Shown piece after piece: positions 50,386-64,000 of a DNA stretch of 64,000 nt. Origin of the DNA: Centropus unirufus (lineage: Eukaryota > Chordata > Aves > Cuculiformes > Centropidae); assembly GCA_013397695.1 (NCBI GenBank), contig VYZI01000564.1:95587-159586 (forward strand). The letters are read 5' to 3'. How positions within the stretch are numbered: the stretch's first letter is position 1; every line of letters starts with the position of its first letter. Under the pieces are notes generated by a model. It did not search any database. It was given only the letters and a program-made list of their open reading frames with translations, and was not told where the DNA came from. The translations under genes and the position numbers were made by a program.

Positions 50386-53300
50386 CAGGATTCCCTTCAT
50401 GAATCAAGGTAAGAATGTTTAACCTTTAAGTGCCACAGAAATGATGTAACTTCTCAGGTTCGTTTCTGATGCACACTCACAAAGTTGAGCCAACTCCATC
50501 TCCACAAAGCAACTCTACTCATCAGAAAACTCCACTAAATGGATAATGTGAGCAATGCCAATAGTGTGTTGGTATATGTGAGTGTATTTATGTTTGTGTC
50601 CCATATGGACAGAAATGGATTCAATAAATGCAGAGAATTTTGACATTAAATTTATATATCAGGCCTCTAGCAAGCAAAAGGCAGTCAAAAGATGCTAAAA
50701 ATTACAATGGAAACCTTTTTTTCCCGGTACCAAATGGCTAGGATTTCTTGTGTAAATAAATGTCCAAAACTACAAGTAGTGGCTTTTAGAGTGGAGAGAA
50801 ATAGACAAAAAAAATCTAAGTTTTGCAATCTAGATATCCACTTGATTGGAAACACATTTGGGGAAAATATTTTATTTTTTGTTTTTTTCGTCAGTGTTTT
50901 GAAGTCCATAAGATGTATTTGCTTAGTTTTCCTGCTAGGTGTGGGAATTAGTGCAATTTGGGTCCATGCAATCAATATGCCATACCAGGAACTTCAGTTT
51001 TTCCGAGCATTCTAATAGGAAACGTTCCTTGACTAGAAAGGTCCTCAGACCAGCATATTAAGGCATAGTGAGGCAAATTTCTATCATTGCTATGACCTTG
51101 TGGCAAATACTTCAAAAGGGTTAGTCACACAACTATCCAACTATACACTCGGCATGTGTATTGGACCCCAGAAAAACACAAGGAATTAGCAGCAGTTATG
51201 ATGTGGGAAGAAATCAGAGGAAAGAAAAGTCCTCGACTCAGTCTTGCTTCAGAGACTGCTTACACTGTTATGGTATCTTGGCAAAGTGAAATGCAGGAGC
51301 TGTAGCAAGTGCAAAACTCATTAGATATCAAAGCATAATCAGGAAGTCACCAGATTGAGACCACTAGCCTGGGACCACTTCAGCTGATTGCCTAAGCTGG
51401 AGAGTTTCAGACTTAATTGAATCCCTTGTATTTCACTTGCACTGCAAGGTCACAAGAACTCTCATCAGTTTTCATAGCCACCTCATAAGAAAGAGTAACT
51501 CCCTGTAGACTATGGTTCAGACAAATAGGTATTTTGGAGTTATAAACTGAGGGTTACAGTCTGACCAGGCAAACACAGAATGCAATAAAAAGACTCATTA
51601 AATCCACTGGGGTGGATAAAGACCAGGAGGAACAAAGGGCAGAGCTGGTTGCCTGCTGCTTTGCAACAGGCATCCTTTGTTTCAGAGCACAGGATGTGTA
51701 AAACAGTCCATAATCAAAACAGTTCTGCATTACAGCTGAGCTGCTCCAAATAATTGTCTGGAGGGCCACGTTGCAGACTGGAGGGTCCCACTATTTACTT
51801 CTCACGTCAGCTCATGGTAGAAGTCGATACTGCGTTTAAAAGAATAACCACTATCACAATCTATTTGCAATCCTCTGTACATAAAGTCAGCAAAGACTTA
51901 TATGTTGCATCAAAGTATTCCAAGCTCATCAAGACCAAGGCTGTTAGCCCGGGAGAAAAATATGCGATGCTATAAACTTGGTTCTACTGCGAACAAAGAC
52001 TGAGAGGGGCCACTAAAGGACGGTATGTCTTACAAACAGTCTGCTACAAACACATACACTGAAACCTTTCCCATGTGGGCTGCCAGATAAACAAGGTTTG
52101 TACCAAGATTTCTAAATTTCTGTTTTGGCTAATGAGGCATATAACTTCAAATTTTCTGGTTTTCATAAGAATATAAAAAAAATCACTATCCATTTGCTGT
52201 GAAGCTTTCAGTAGTTTCTTTCATATGCAATCAAATCTAGACATTCCATTCATCCAGCCATTCCAACGCAGAAAAGAAGCAAGCAAGTAAAGCAATGTTG
52301 CAGTTAAACACACCATAAGCTTTCCACAGTAACATTCAGGTCAGCTGCACACAAGTGTAGCATTTGAGCATTTGAATCTGTTCCACTGATAACTTCAGCC
52401 TTGCCAAAGGCAGCAAAAAAAAGACAATGCTGTGTAACTCTGTGTGTCAAAGAAACTCATTGTTTCCGGTCTTTGTTCTTGCTTAAATAACTAACTACAG
52501 TAAACAAACCAGAAAATAACAAATGAAACTCTTGCCTCCTTTTCCAGGCAGAAGCAATAGGCAGCTTCCATTTATCAACTTACCAATATTATGCAAATGG
52601 AAAAGAACCACAATAAATTTGAAGTAATCAATTGCATTGTGTCACTTATGGGTGCATTTGCTTGCAAAGCATTTATTGGTAACCCTTTTTTCCACATGGT
52701 AAATACCCACCTCTCAAAAGAGAAAGACGGTAAGTACATAGATTTGGATTTTGCTTAGAGAAGAGTTTGTATTGCATCACATTTGCAGTCAAGGATTGTA
52801 CAGTTTGTATAGTCCAGATGGATTTCATTTTTTTCATCACATAGTCCTTGTGCAACATGGTCGCCTTTCATCCCCACCCAACAGCAGGTTCAACAGCAGT
52901 CTGATCTCCTTTGGCTGCAAAACTAGTAGCACAAAGTGCCATACTCTGAACCAGCACACAGATGTTGGGATCTCTTTTCTCTTTAAATGAGATGTACTGG
53001 GCTTACAAAATCAGGAAATTTCTATGGACCTTAAATATGAGCTGGTACAAACAACAAGTAAAATGAGAAATAATACTTATATACATATGCACACACATAT
53101 ATCTTTTTACAGGAAAAAAATGCTCTGTTCACAAAGTTTAAGCTACATTAGCTTGGTTGAATCAGGATTGAAGCAGTTATAATATTTAATAACCACACAT
53201 AACTATAGAACAACTAGGGAACCATGCTTCCTGAACCAATACTAAAAATTCTAGACAGTTTTAAAATTACTATATGACTAAAAATGAAATAATCATTAAT

Positions 53301-56300
53301 CAGCTCAAAAAGACTTCAGCATTTGTTAATCAGTGACAAGTACTATTCAGCTTTAGCAAGTTCCTCCAGTCACTTTTAACCCAAAGGGAGATTTATACCA
53401 AATGCTTTGTAAATAGAGGCTAGAATACGAGTCCTTTTCTTTCTTTTTAGAATTGTTCTTCTCTTCATAGAATGAGATTGTTCTGTACTGAAGCAACTTC
53501 GTGGCTTCAGTTGAGATATCACAGTATATTACATTTTACCTCTACCTGTAAATGCAACAGCATCTGTTATTATTTTGGGGTGGGGACATCCTGGTGGCAG
53601 CCATGAAGTTAGTCTCTATTTTATTCCTAGCAAGTCCATACAGAGGATTCTGAAGACTTGATGGGTGGTACAGAGGAGAGAGTAGAGCAATGCACAGCTG
53701 CTATAGGCTTCTGGTCTATCCCCTTTACCTCTTGCACCTGACAAAAAAATTCCCTCTCTCCATCCTTGCTAATGTCGAATCATGAGCACATTAGAGTAAA
53801 GAGTACTTAATATTTGTGTGCTCCCACTCAACAGAGACCAACTCAGTCCGAACCAAATCTATCCCATTTTAATTCTCCTTTCCATAGTATTTCCAACATT
53901 GTTCTTTCAGATGAGAGAAGATTCTATTACTGTTTCTTTCATGAGTATTTGAAGCTATTCAAAAAAAAAAAAAGCTATTTCAGATGAGAAAGGCATCCAC
54001 TGGAAATAAAGGGAGGCAAATTATTGCTGTTTGATTTGCTGACCAGAAAGAGTAAACTGGAAACCGTGGGTTTTCATAGAATAGGTGTATTTTAGTATTT
54101 TAGTTCAGTTTGGAATTACATGTAATCTTAGTTAAATACAGCTTGAGGCAGAAAGGTAAACAGTAACCCATTTTACTGAGGTGTTCTAGAATGAGGTTAG
54201 ACACTAAAGAGGAAAATTTCTTCCCTCCTTTTCCTTAGTCCTTTTTGTCATAACTGGCTGAACTTTGGGAATATAATTTTGTGCTACATAAGGCTATTTC
54301 AGCCTTACACAGTATTTGCACAGAAAAATGAACAGTATCTTTAAAGAACGGAAACTAAAGTGGAGAGGTATCAATTATCAGGAAAATTCTTCCCTTAAGG
54401 CAAAGCACCTTTCAGGAGAGAAATTAAATAAAGAAATCATTCCTGCCTGTGCACTGTCTTCAGTTAGAGCAACATCCAAAGTCATAGCAAAGTGAGAGCA
54501 TATATTTTCTCTCCCTCTTATACATTCATTTGGCAGGACAGAGTCAAATTTTCTCATACATGTGCGTTGTTACCACTGTCTACCACTGCTCCAAAGGTCC
54601 CCTTCCTGCAGTCCAAGCCACGTGTTTATGTAACCCAACAGTGACTCAGAAATTACAAGATTTTGAAAGGGATTAATTTACCACACCAAGAGATCATTCC
54701 GATAACTGGGACTTGGTTGTCATTCTCCTCTGTCTTGTAGGAAATTTTCAGCTATCAGTGGGAATGGGAAAATAATTTTAAGGAGCCTGAACAACCTGCT
54801 AACAAACTTGTAAGAAAAAAAAAACAAAACAAGTGATTGAGGAAACTAAGGTGAGTTGCTATCCCTGAAACCATTTTTTTATTTTTAATAGACCAGATTT
54901 CAGTTTTGAAAATATTTCAGCTGTATAGTTTATTTAAAATAAAAAAATAAAGGCAAAGCTGAAAGTGCATGAATTCTTCAAGATCATGCAAAGTATTTTC
55001 TGACAAATAACTGCAGTGCTCAACAGCAGAACAGCTGATGTGAACTTGTCACAGAGGCTGAACTCCAGAAGTTTCCTCCTGGTGTATTTGAATCACTTCA
55101 GCGTAGTTGAACATGGGACTTTTAAGTAGAGTTCATATGTAAATATAGACTTTAGTATGACAGCCAAAGATTTTCCTGGCCTTCTGTAGCAACCAAGCAC
55201 TCCAGAAAGTAGAGAAACCCTGGCCGTAACCTAAAAGACCTTGCATATCTCTGTCTAAATGCTGCTACCTATCAAGCATTTGCACAGGCATTTCGGCTAC
55301 AGTTCTTAAGGTATAACTTAAGAATGGAAGCACAATAGGGGCATGTGATCCTTTCTTCCATCTTTCATTGTTAATTTGCTTGTCTTTATCATGGCCATTA
55401 TTCTCTATCTCTTGCATTGGCTATTTAAAAGGCTGGGCTCAGGATGTAAATTTATTTGAGTCAATCTAAAATAGCAGCCAGGATAGAATTCCTGGATCCG
55501 TCTGGATTCCTCACACTTGCTAAACCAGCTCTCTGGCATCCACCACAGAGATCATATGCTCTTTTTCCCCCAGTAAAATCCCATCATAATTAGTTTTTTA
55601 TAAATAAAATGCCAGCCTTAGCAAAATGTAATAAGCATCTAAATAGCTCATAATGTTTTAGCTGGCAATTATACAGATTAAGGGAAAAAAATGTAAAACC
55701 TCTGACATTTATATCATTTTAATGGTTCCTTTCAGATCATCCATAAAGGAGTTTCCAGACATCAGGATTGCAAAATAAAATAAAATTCACCTCACAATTT
55801 GGCATCCATGGAAGTGAAATAAAATTCGAGACATAGATTTTGATATATTCTGGATTTCAGTTTCTTTAAATTATTACTTTCCACTTGGGGATGTACAATT
55901 GGGCATTCACTGTAGCTTGTTATGAAAACCTAATAATCTTAGCGATAGCCTAGAACATGGAGTGTACCGGGATTTCACTGGGACATTGTGTGATGTTTTC
56001 CATTATTTATCTCAAACTGCAACTCTGGGAAAATACCGTTCCTAGGGTTGTGACAAGGGGCACAAAAGCACAGACTCCACTGCAATCCAACTTGGACCCA
56101 TATAGTCTGATGATGCACTGAACATGTAATGTAGCTCAACACTGGAGTCACATAGCCATAACACCAGTAAGCTCACCAGGCTGAGTAATGTGGTCATCCA
56201 GAATTGTCATTCCTTTGGTCAGGTTCCCTGCCTGTAGAGGCTTGATGTAATGCCATGTTTCTCCTATTCTATTTAATAGCACAAAGCACATTTAAGAGAG

Positions 56301-56780
56301 CGTATCAGGCCTTTCACTTTGGGCCACCCACAGCGTCACAGCATCACTGTTTTCAGTGCCATCCCCACAGCAATGCAATACACGTTATCCAAAGGCCCAC
56401 CCCAGGCTTGACCACCATCAGCCGCTACCCAGAAAGCTGCTGCAAGAGCAAGGATCTGGTGGGGACTAGAGAAAATGCATCTCCAGTGACTCACTTCCTT
56501 GATAAGAAATAAGAAAACAATCACTTAAATTTTCTCTCCTTTGGCTTTAAGAGCAGCATTCATACTGTTTTATGAAATCACCTTCAGCATCATTAGACAG
56601 TTAGTATCTGGGACAGCTATCATAGTCACAGCATCTATTCTACTTTTGGCAAATCTGCCTGTGCTCATGCAAAAGTGGGGTGGCTCATGGCTGTAGTTTG
56701 TCTGCTTGGGCTTCTCACACCCTGCATGAATCTGTCACCTAAACCACTCTGAAGGTTGATTCCTAATCTTTTCCTGTTAA

Positions 56781-56818
56781 AATGAGCTGTCTTAACTTAA
56801 ATGAGCTGTCTTAACTTA
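56781..56818. repeat. 19-bp perfect tandem duplication
   Basis: AATGAGCTGTCTTAACTTA occurs twice in a row (56781-56799, 56800-56818) with no mismatch. The perfect identity implies a recent slippage event. Confidence 0.95.
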
Positions 56819-59800
56819 CAGTATTTTATAGGTATATATACTTGTCCATGCATTCTTGACTGATGAGCATTTTGTCCATAGCTACTTTAGGAAGTTAAAT
56901 ATATTCAGAAAGGCTGTTCAGAAGCTCACAGACAATTATTCAGGTGTTTCAATTACTTCATTGGGTTTCTCCTAATTCCTTTAGTCAAATTTTTAGTGTC
57001 ATCACTACCTAGACTGCAGTCCAAAATATCTGACAGGCTGTGTAGTTGTTCTGTGGATTAGTTTCTTATGACAGCTGTCACAATGTTAATTTCTCATGAT
57101 GACTGCAGGGAAAAATAAGTGTCACTGCTGCTTGTGGGATATCCTGAATAACCCACCATGAAGAGAAGTAAAACCAGCCTCCTACCTGTGAAGAAAACCC
57201 AGAGATTCGTTTTCAAAGGTGGCATTTGACCCAAGCTGTACTAGAGGCATTTTCACAAAATGTCATCTGTCAGGAAGCCAGCAGCTGCAAATACCAGAGC
57301 TAAGCCCATTGTGCTCCTGCCTATTTGAAGGAAATCTGTGAGTCCTCAGCACAGAACTGTGCCTGAGTCCAACAGCCCTTGCAGCAGTCTTTGCACAGAT
57401 GCCTTCTGCCTGCAGAAAATGCCCACTGTACAAGAGCTGGAAACCTAAACCTGCTAAACACCATCACTCACAACAATAACTAATCTCATAACCACCAGCT
57501 CAGCTGGCTGTAATTGTCAATATATTGTTTTATGAGCTTCCATTGGCAGGAAATGAATGATTTCTATCTCCTAAAAATGAAATGACTCCCTGGGCACGGT
57601 ACAGGGATTATTTACATAGAGAAGAATAAATCATAATGAAAGTGACAGGAAATAAATAAAAGGCCAATTCTGCTGGCTGAGCATCTAGGATTGAAAATTT
57701 CTACTTGAAGCAGATTTCAAGGATCTTCTATGCTACTTTAGATATCTAACCCTAGCTGCTACTTTAATGAATACTGATTTTTGTTTGATACAGATACATT
57801 ATGTGCCACACCTTTTTGTGTCATCAGAATTCATTTACATAGCTATTTGAAGAAAATAAAACTAAAATAAATATAGAAAATGCTACAATCTTCCAGCAAA
57901 ATTCAAGGTTATGATGCAAAAACATCTGGTCATTCTGCACCTTCAAAGTTGTCCATTAACGGAACCACATTGCCAGGTATGTAGGTAAAAAAACAGCGAC
58001 AAAGCTAAATATTGGTCCAGAAGCATGACTTATCTGCTAGTGAGTGCTAGCCCATTAAAGAAAAAATATCAAATGAGGTGGATGATGACACGAGAGTTAC
58101 AGTAAGATAAAAACTAAGATTTTAAGCTAAAACCTGCAACAGTTCTAAAAAAGGAAGCATCTTTAGAAGTGCAGAATCTTTACCATTTTATTTTCTGCCT
58201 CTTACATCTTGCAGATAAAAGCAATAGCGACATCCTTTCACATATAACATGAATGCAAGAAGTGCCTTTTTTAGAGGTACCATGCATAGGGGAAGCAATA
58301 TAACTCGGCTCAAACTTGGCACACCAGTTTTTCCTTAAGCACCAGAAATAGCATTTGAGATGCTTTTCCTTTGTCTTTCTCACATGTAAAATAGATCTAC
58401 AAAACCTTTTGACAAGAAACTAGAACTTTATTTAACTCTTTCTTTCCCTTAAGTCTTTAGCATTGTAGTAAGACACTATTTCAATGTTACATCACCGCAC
58501 TTAATGAGTTTTTCTTGCAATTCCACAAAAAATAGTGACAGTGTGTGGAGTCAAAATGGCAAAATAACTTTCCAAGTTTGTCTCATAACACGAGCAGCCG
58601 CCAGAGAGGGTCTTACACTAGATGATTAACCTGCAGCTGGGCTAAGTCACTGGGCATGCAGAACACCTTGGTAAGTCCTGCAGGCTAGTCCCCTGTGCAA
58701 GTGCTCTTGCAGGATCCCCAAGAGTCCACATGGGTCTCACCAGAGGATATTAGTCTGAAGTGAGAATTTAGTCACCAAAATTTTGCTACAAACAAAAGCC
58801 AAAACCAGTTTCTTGCTCCATTAAAGCACTGAAGACTTTGGTTTGCCTGATGGCCTATCTTTGTTCAAAAGTTAAAACACCTCCAGAAATACATTCTCCT
58901 AACACCATCTTATCTCAAGGAGCAGCCACGTAGCCTGGAGGTGAGAAAGGAGTGTGCATGGTGTATAGGGTGTATACTGCATAACTATTACAAAAGATGT
59001 TTGCATTTGAGAACTGGTATGGTCTTCCTGCTCTTCTCTGTTTTTATAATTAAAACATTATTTTAGACAATATATTATGAATTCACCCTCCTTTGTCCTC
59101 AGTTCCTCCATATAGATTTTCCCTCTTTAAAATTCAATAAATTTCCTTTTTTTTTTTGCCTTCATGAGCCAAGAACTGAAATAATTCATTTCACCACAAT
59201 CCCATCTCACTGCTTTTCTAATACTCATGTGCATTAAAAACTCATCCATCATTGTTTTCAGAAAGTCAGCTTTTTAATCAGATGTGTATGTATATTGTTT
59301 TCAGCATGTGGCAGTTTAATTACTCTCTTGAATATGTGAAACACATCTTTGTCATATCTACTTATATCTGAAGAGAGCCATCCTATAACACTAATTAAAG
59401 AGGGATGATGACAATTTTTCCATACTCAAATTATGTCCCATCTGTCTAGTCATCCCCATGTTCACTCTCTGGATTAATTAAGGGTGGTTAAAGGTTGTTT
59501 CCCTGGAGTTTTGCCTAATGCAGGATGAAAAGTCTGTTTTAATGAAGAAACATAAAAAATTCCTTTCTTCTCATCCCAGAGTAAAGCACGTAATGAAGTT
59601 TTGCTGCTCTCTAATCAGCTAGTCATATATAGCATGGCATCAGGAGTCATGTTTATGCAACAGTTTACTGAAGCTAGTAGCTGGTCTAAAGGGATATTCA
59701 GCACTATCACAGCTAGACCCTGTGCCCTAATATCTGCACCCAGTGCTAAAACTAATTTTGTGTTAATAATATGATTAAAGGACAGAGTAGCATAGTACCA

Positions 59801-60277
59801 AATGGGTAAAGGATGAAAGCATGCCAGTTTTTCAGCCAGAGAGTATGCTGCCCATAGACATTGTTTTTCCAGTATTTGGCATCTAGGCGAAATACAAGGC
59901 CTACTTGAACTGCCTAGTCAGAAAACTTTTAAAGATTTTACTCATAGTAATGAGAATGATTTTGCTTGCACTTAAACCTAACTGCAAAGTTCCTGTTCAT
60001 TTTGAAGCTATTGTAAGTCTAAGCAGACCTCTCAGATGGTGGTCATTAATTTTAGTCTCAATAGCAACTGCAGAATCTTTTAACACATGTAATCATGGAA
60101 AGCCCTGAGGAGTCAGAATTGTACATCACTCATGTGGAAGCAGCATTACTTGTACCAGAAGCCAAATTACCCACACAACACACAGGACACATGCTGTGAA
60201 ATAAAAAAGTATGCAGGAGAAATAATGCGAACAACCTTTGAACTTCTCTTACCCTCCTTGTGTTGGTGGGCTTGGCA

Positions 60278-60331
60278 TGCATTCCCACCTTAAAAGTGCT
60301 TTGATGCACTCCCACCGTAAAAGCTTTTCCA
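60278..60331. repeat. Diverged 27-bp tandem duplication
   Basis: TGCATTCCCACCTTAAAAG (60278-60296) is followed 27 bp later by TGCACTCCCACCGTAAAAG (60305-60323). The 27-bp unit keeps the reading frame of a minus-strand 95-codon open frame (60130-60417), giving a nine-residue imperfect repeat. That frame has a basic N-terminal half and no recognisable domain, and I do not regard it as a gene. Confidence 0.8.
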
Positions 60332-63300
60332 CTGTCACTGAAGTGACCCTCCAGCCTTTTTCTTCTACCTTTTAATTTTTTTTCTTCCTTTTGCTGAGAC
60401 TGATGACAGTCCTTCACTCAGAAGAATTTGCTACCACTGAATACTTCAGTAGTTCAGGGGGTTGTGGTGTTTTTATTATCCTGAGTCCTCCCTGTTTATG
60501 CAAGGCACTGCAAATATATTGTAAGAAATGAATTTATCAAAATGACTGAAGAGAGTAAATTTAGGGTCATCAGTTGCTGAGTCTATTTTGATCCTCTAGT
60601 AAGGATAGGAGATAATGGCCATAAATTTCTATGAAAATGAGGCATGAAATGATTATCAAATCATCATATTTTATTATCCATATGCACTATACAAACCTAG
60701 TTTTCTTTTCAAGATTTCTTCTTATGTAGTGCAAATTGTTCTGGGTTTTTTTATTATTATTTCTCTGTCCTGTTATAAAGCTAAACAAGGTGCTTAAAGG
60801 CACTTTACACTTCATTTTACAGATTATCTGACACATGATGATCAATTTTCCAAACCACAAGATAAGAAGAATATAGCTTGTCATATATAAAAGTTTGTTA
60901 GCGTATTTTTTCTCACGGGATTGTTGAAGCTCATAATTTAAAATAAAATTTGCTAGCAAAAATAGTGAACTCAAACCATATAAATCAGAGAGCCAGCTTG
61001 TGGCTAGATACTTCAGCAGCTACTATAGTAGGAGATTAAAGAAAGTGTTCAACATTCTCAAAATTTCATTTTGGTGACTTTTTTAACCCTGAGTTATTAA
61101 CAGCACTACAAGACCACAATTACCAAGGCACAGAGATAAAAATATTTCTCTGTTTCACCAGGCTTTTTACTTCCCATATTTGTCATAGTTGTATTCTCAC
61201 ATGTCTTGTTCCTTTCACCAAATTCTCCTCAGAGCCCAGTTGTCACTGGTTCTCCCATAACCCTGTTTAATGTCCTATTTTGTCCTTATGTGGTCTTTCA
61301 ATATCTAACAAGCCCTTACATTGTTTTTCATCTGGATCAAACTGTCCTGGAAATAAAATTATTTTATGCATGCAATAACACAGGCTTACTCAGACAGATA
61401 TTAGTTTATTTCTGCATCGAAATCCTACAGAAGCAGGAATTGGAGAGGAAGAAGAGGAGAGAAAAAAATCAACAATTTTCTTACTTCTGTGAGCCAAGAT
61501 ACACTAAGTACTTTAAATAACTTTTCCAGACATGCTTAAGCCTTTACTACATGCAGAATGTTGTGTGTACTTGCATAGTATCTCATAACTGCTGTTTGAA
61601 GTGGGTTGTTTCTTTTTCCCGTGCAGCTCCACAAATAATCAACGTCTCACATTTCACCTTTTTTAGGCTTAAGTTGCACAATCATTAGAAAAATATATAG
61701 ACTCTTAAGGATTTTGCACATCACCATGTAAAGACACACCAAGTAAGATATTAAAAAGTTCTGGCAACAAGGATACCTGAATTTCAGCAAGAAAGTGATA
61801 TTTGAGTCATTAGAGAAATACTCTCTCACTAAGTACTATGAGGAAATAAGCTGATTTAATAATGCATTGTATTTCTAATATTTTTCATTATCTCTACTGC
61901 AATTCTACAACATGAATGCTTTAACAGTGGGAAGGGAAATCCAAAGAGATATAATGAAAATAATTTTTTTCTTACTTTGGTATTATTATAAGAAAACAGG
62001 CCAACAGAGTAGTGAGCAATTTCAAGCCATTTGTGTAGACAACAGGACCACCTTTTATTCTCTTTTCCCACTCCAAAAAACTCTCAATATAATATTCAAA
62101 TGTGATGGCTTGATCCCATCTATGTCCAAAATAGAAGATCTAATATCACAGAATGGTATGATGGCATTTTCTTCTTAAAATTTGTTAATATTTTTTATAA
62201 ACTAACATTTTTTTGTACCCGTTTCCTCCCTCTTCTCTCCTGTCATCAAGCTGGTTAATTGCTGGTGCTTTACTCCTTGTTTTTTTGACACCTTATAAAA
62301 AATGTTTACAAGTAATGATTACAAGATTTCACCTGTAAGAATATTTTACCCATAAGAACAAACAATATCTGTTAAGTTACAGTGAAATCTCACATTTCAC
62401 CCTGTAAGAAATAGCAGTAAGAGCCAATATTGAAAAGGAAATATGAAAACGAGCAGCTTCTCTTGCAAACTATGTTTTAAGTAGTCCATCATAATAAGCA
62501 TTTCCATTAATTTAATAACACCACCAATATTCAATATTCTGAACTTAATGTAATAAATGAAGAGTGATCATATTACCCAGTTTTAAAAATGACTTTACAT
62601 GATGTAATCACTTACTTGCTCTAATTTAATTTCACTTTATATCATTTAATAAATGAATGCTGATCATTTGACATAATTGAATAAGTAGTTCAGCTCATTC
62701 TCTTTACTTCTTAGATGACAAAGCAGGCTGCTTTTTTAGTCATCTTCCAGGGTGGTATTGTAAGATTTAAGAGTTGGGTTTCATTGCTCCTCTCAGTTCC
62801 TTTATTACCCAGTGTAATCCCACTATGCAGCAAGAACACAGCCCAGTCTTGCAGGCCGAATTTTTCAAAGAGTTGAAGCTGAGAATTTAAAACTCAAGAA
62901 CTCTAGACATTCTTCAGTTGTTTGTGAAGTTAGTGAGTCCAGAAAACACAGTTATCTTCCCCATCTTCTCTCTAAATTTGGCATGGAAGTGTTCAGGCGC
63001 CTATTTCAAACACAGAAAGGCATAAAACTGCATTTTATCCAACTTCCTGCACTTTTGACAAAATTAACATGACTATGTCACTGAAATCCCTCTGAAAACA
63101 TACTACAACCCTCAAACCACCTTAGACCTAGTAAACTTTGAAAATTACTCTGCAAAGCCCTGGGTGGTTTCAGAGGCAGGTAGGCTTTCCAAAGGTTTTA
63201 TGAAAGTACCTGGAATTCAGTGCCAAAAGCCACCATGCCAGTACCACCATGGTTTTTAGTGACTTGGTCATGATCACAAAGGAGCCTGTGAGGGCAGAGG

Positions 63301-64000
63301 TGCTGAGCTGTCTCAGGCTACCAGGGTAATGATGTTACTCTGCAGTGAATTAACTATTTTATCTTTAGGCACATGTTAGCAAGAAAACCTTGTCTCCTTA
63401 TCACATGCTACATGAAGGAAGCCAGGTCTTATCTGGTATAAGTTGCTTTGAGTCTTCCAGTACCAGAGAATGTCCTCTCTACTTGGTGATGTTGTGTCCG
63501 GAAACTCCTTCTTAGCTGTGCTAAAAGAGCTTTCCATTGGGACAGACTTAGTCCAAAGGAGCTATACAGGAATCTCTTCCAAAACATACGTGTTTTGAGG
63601 AAAGATGCTGCTTTTCCCAGCATCCTTTCCCCAGCTACATAAATCTTAAATTCAGTTCCTCTCTTTAGAAATTAGTGACAGTGTGGCTGTGGATCCAGTA
63701 GATAGTAAGACTCCTCTGCCAATGGGAGTGTAAGCTCTTGATACCTGTTAAGATGCTTGAAATGTCTTCTTAAAGACAACAAAGAGGAAAAAGTCTGGAG
63801 AGATAGCTTAAATATTACATTGTTTCTGACCAAGTTTCTCACTTTTTGAGATTTTCTCAGACTGTTATTACATTTTGTTTCATTTTTTATTAACATATGA
63901 TCCAAAAAATCTTCAAAATTTATGTCATTACTTTAGATGAAAAGCTCATACCTTCATCCACAAGGGAGAATTCTCACAAATTTTCTTAGGAAACTACACA

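Larger units (their letters stand above)
50386..64000. other. Non-coding unique sequence
   Basis: No gene recognised in 13.6 kb. Contents include small tandem duplications (56781-56818 and 60278-60331), a homeodomain-core-rich AT stretch near 55580-55740, a less AT-rich patch at 56280-56480 open on both strands, and a modestly GC-richer stretch near 58590-58760. Frames are at most about 107 codons (50692-51015, overlapped by an antisense frame at 50685-50975) and none matches a known family. Confidence 0.65.

Noticed and set aside
56255..56524. Possible exon with an Ala-rich minus-strand translation
   Set aside because: Both strands are open, no family resemblance, and no clear acceptor and donor pair in frame.
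1..64000. CRISPR arrays, operons, tRNA or rRNA genes
   Set aside because: No regularly spaced repeats with unique spacers, no cloverleaf with A and B boxes recognised by eye, and no rRNA sequence. The genome is eukaryotic.

Overview
This window looks like bird nuclear DNA from a gene-poor intergenic or intronic region. It is AT-rich and CpG-poor, with long stretches of unique sequence and few mobile elements. Two insertions support the assignment. One is a CR1 LINE 3' end with the typical GGTTGGACTCGATGATCTCAGAGG body and ATTCTGTG-type tail (49588-49760). The other is a solo LTR that resembles avian leukosis-type (alpharetroviral) LTRs in its U3/R/U5 arrangement (23612-23904, minus strand). 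CR1 alone would also fit crocodilians or turtles, but the LTR points to birds. I cannot name the species or the chromosome.

I found no protein-coding gene, exon, rRNA or tRNA that I can support. The open frames are short, often overlap on both strands, match no family I recognise, and have about the lengths chance gives at this base composition. The longest (176 and 164 codons) are described only as doubtful.

Layout: 1-3206 unique AT-rich DNA with small tandem repeats; 3207-3306 a cluster of direct and inverted copies of a 14-15 bp motif forming a hairpin; 5329-5382 a 15-bp minisatellite made of GGAATTTCC boxes; 5383-23605 mostly featureless, with a 30-N gap at 19780-19809; 23606-23910 the solo LTR and its 6-bp target-site duplication; 24905-24925 a short perfect hairpin; 33251-33393 a compound GATA/GACA microsatellite; 35581-35656 a diverged tandem duplication; about 35900-36360 a GC-rich block that may be an older, ERVL-like LTR; 47732-47881 a 150-N gap; 49556-49792 the CR1 insertion with unusually long flanking direct repeats; 50353-50385 a perfect inverted repeat with paired homeodomain-type cores; 50386-64000 mostly unique DNA with two small tandem duplications.

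The items most worth following up are the two-tailed CR1 insertion with 32-bp flanking repeats, the CpG-retaining and probably young solo LTR, the homeodomain-type palindrome at 50353-50385, and the kB-like minisatellite. I saw no evidence of a multi-gene system, CRISPR array or operon. The regulatory proposals come from motif reading alone.
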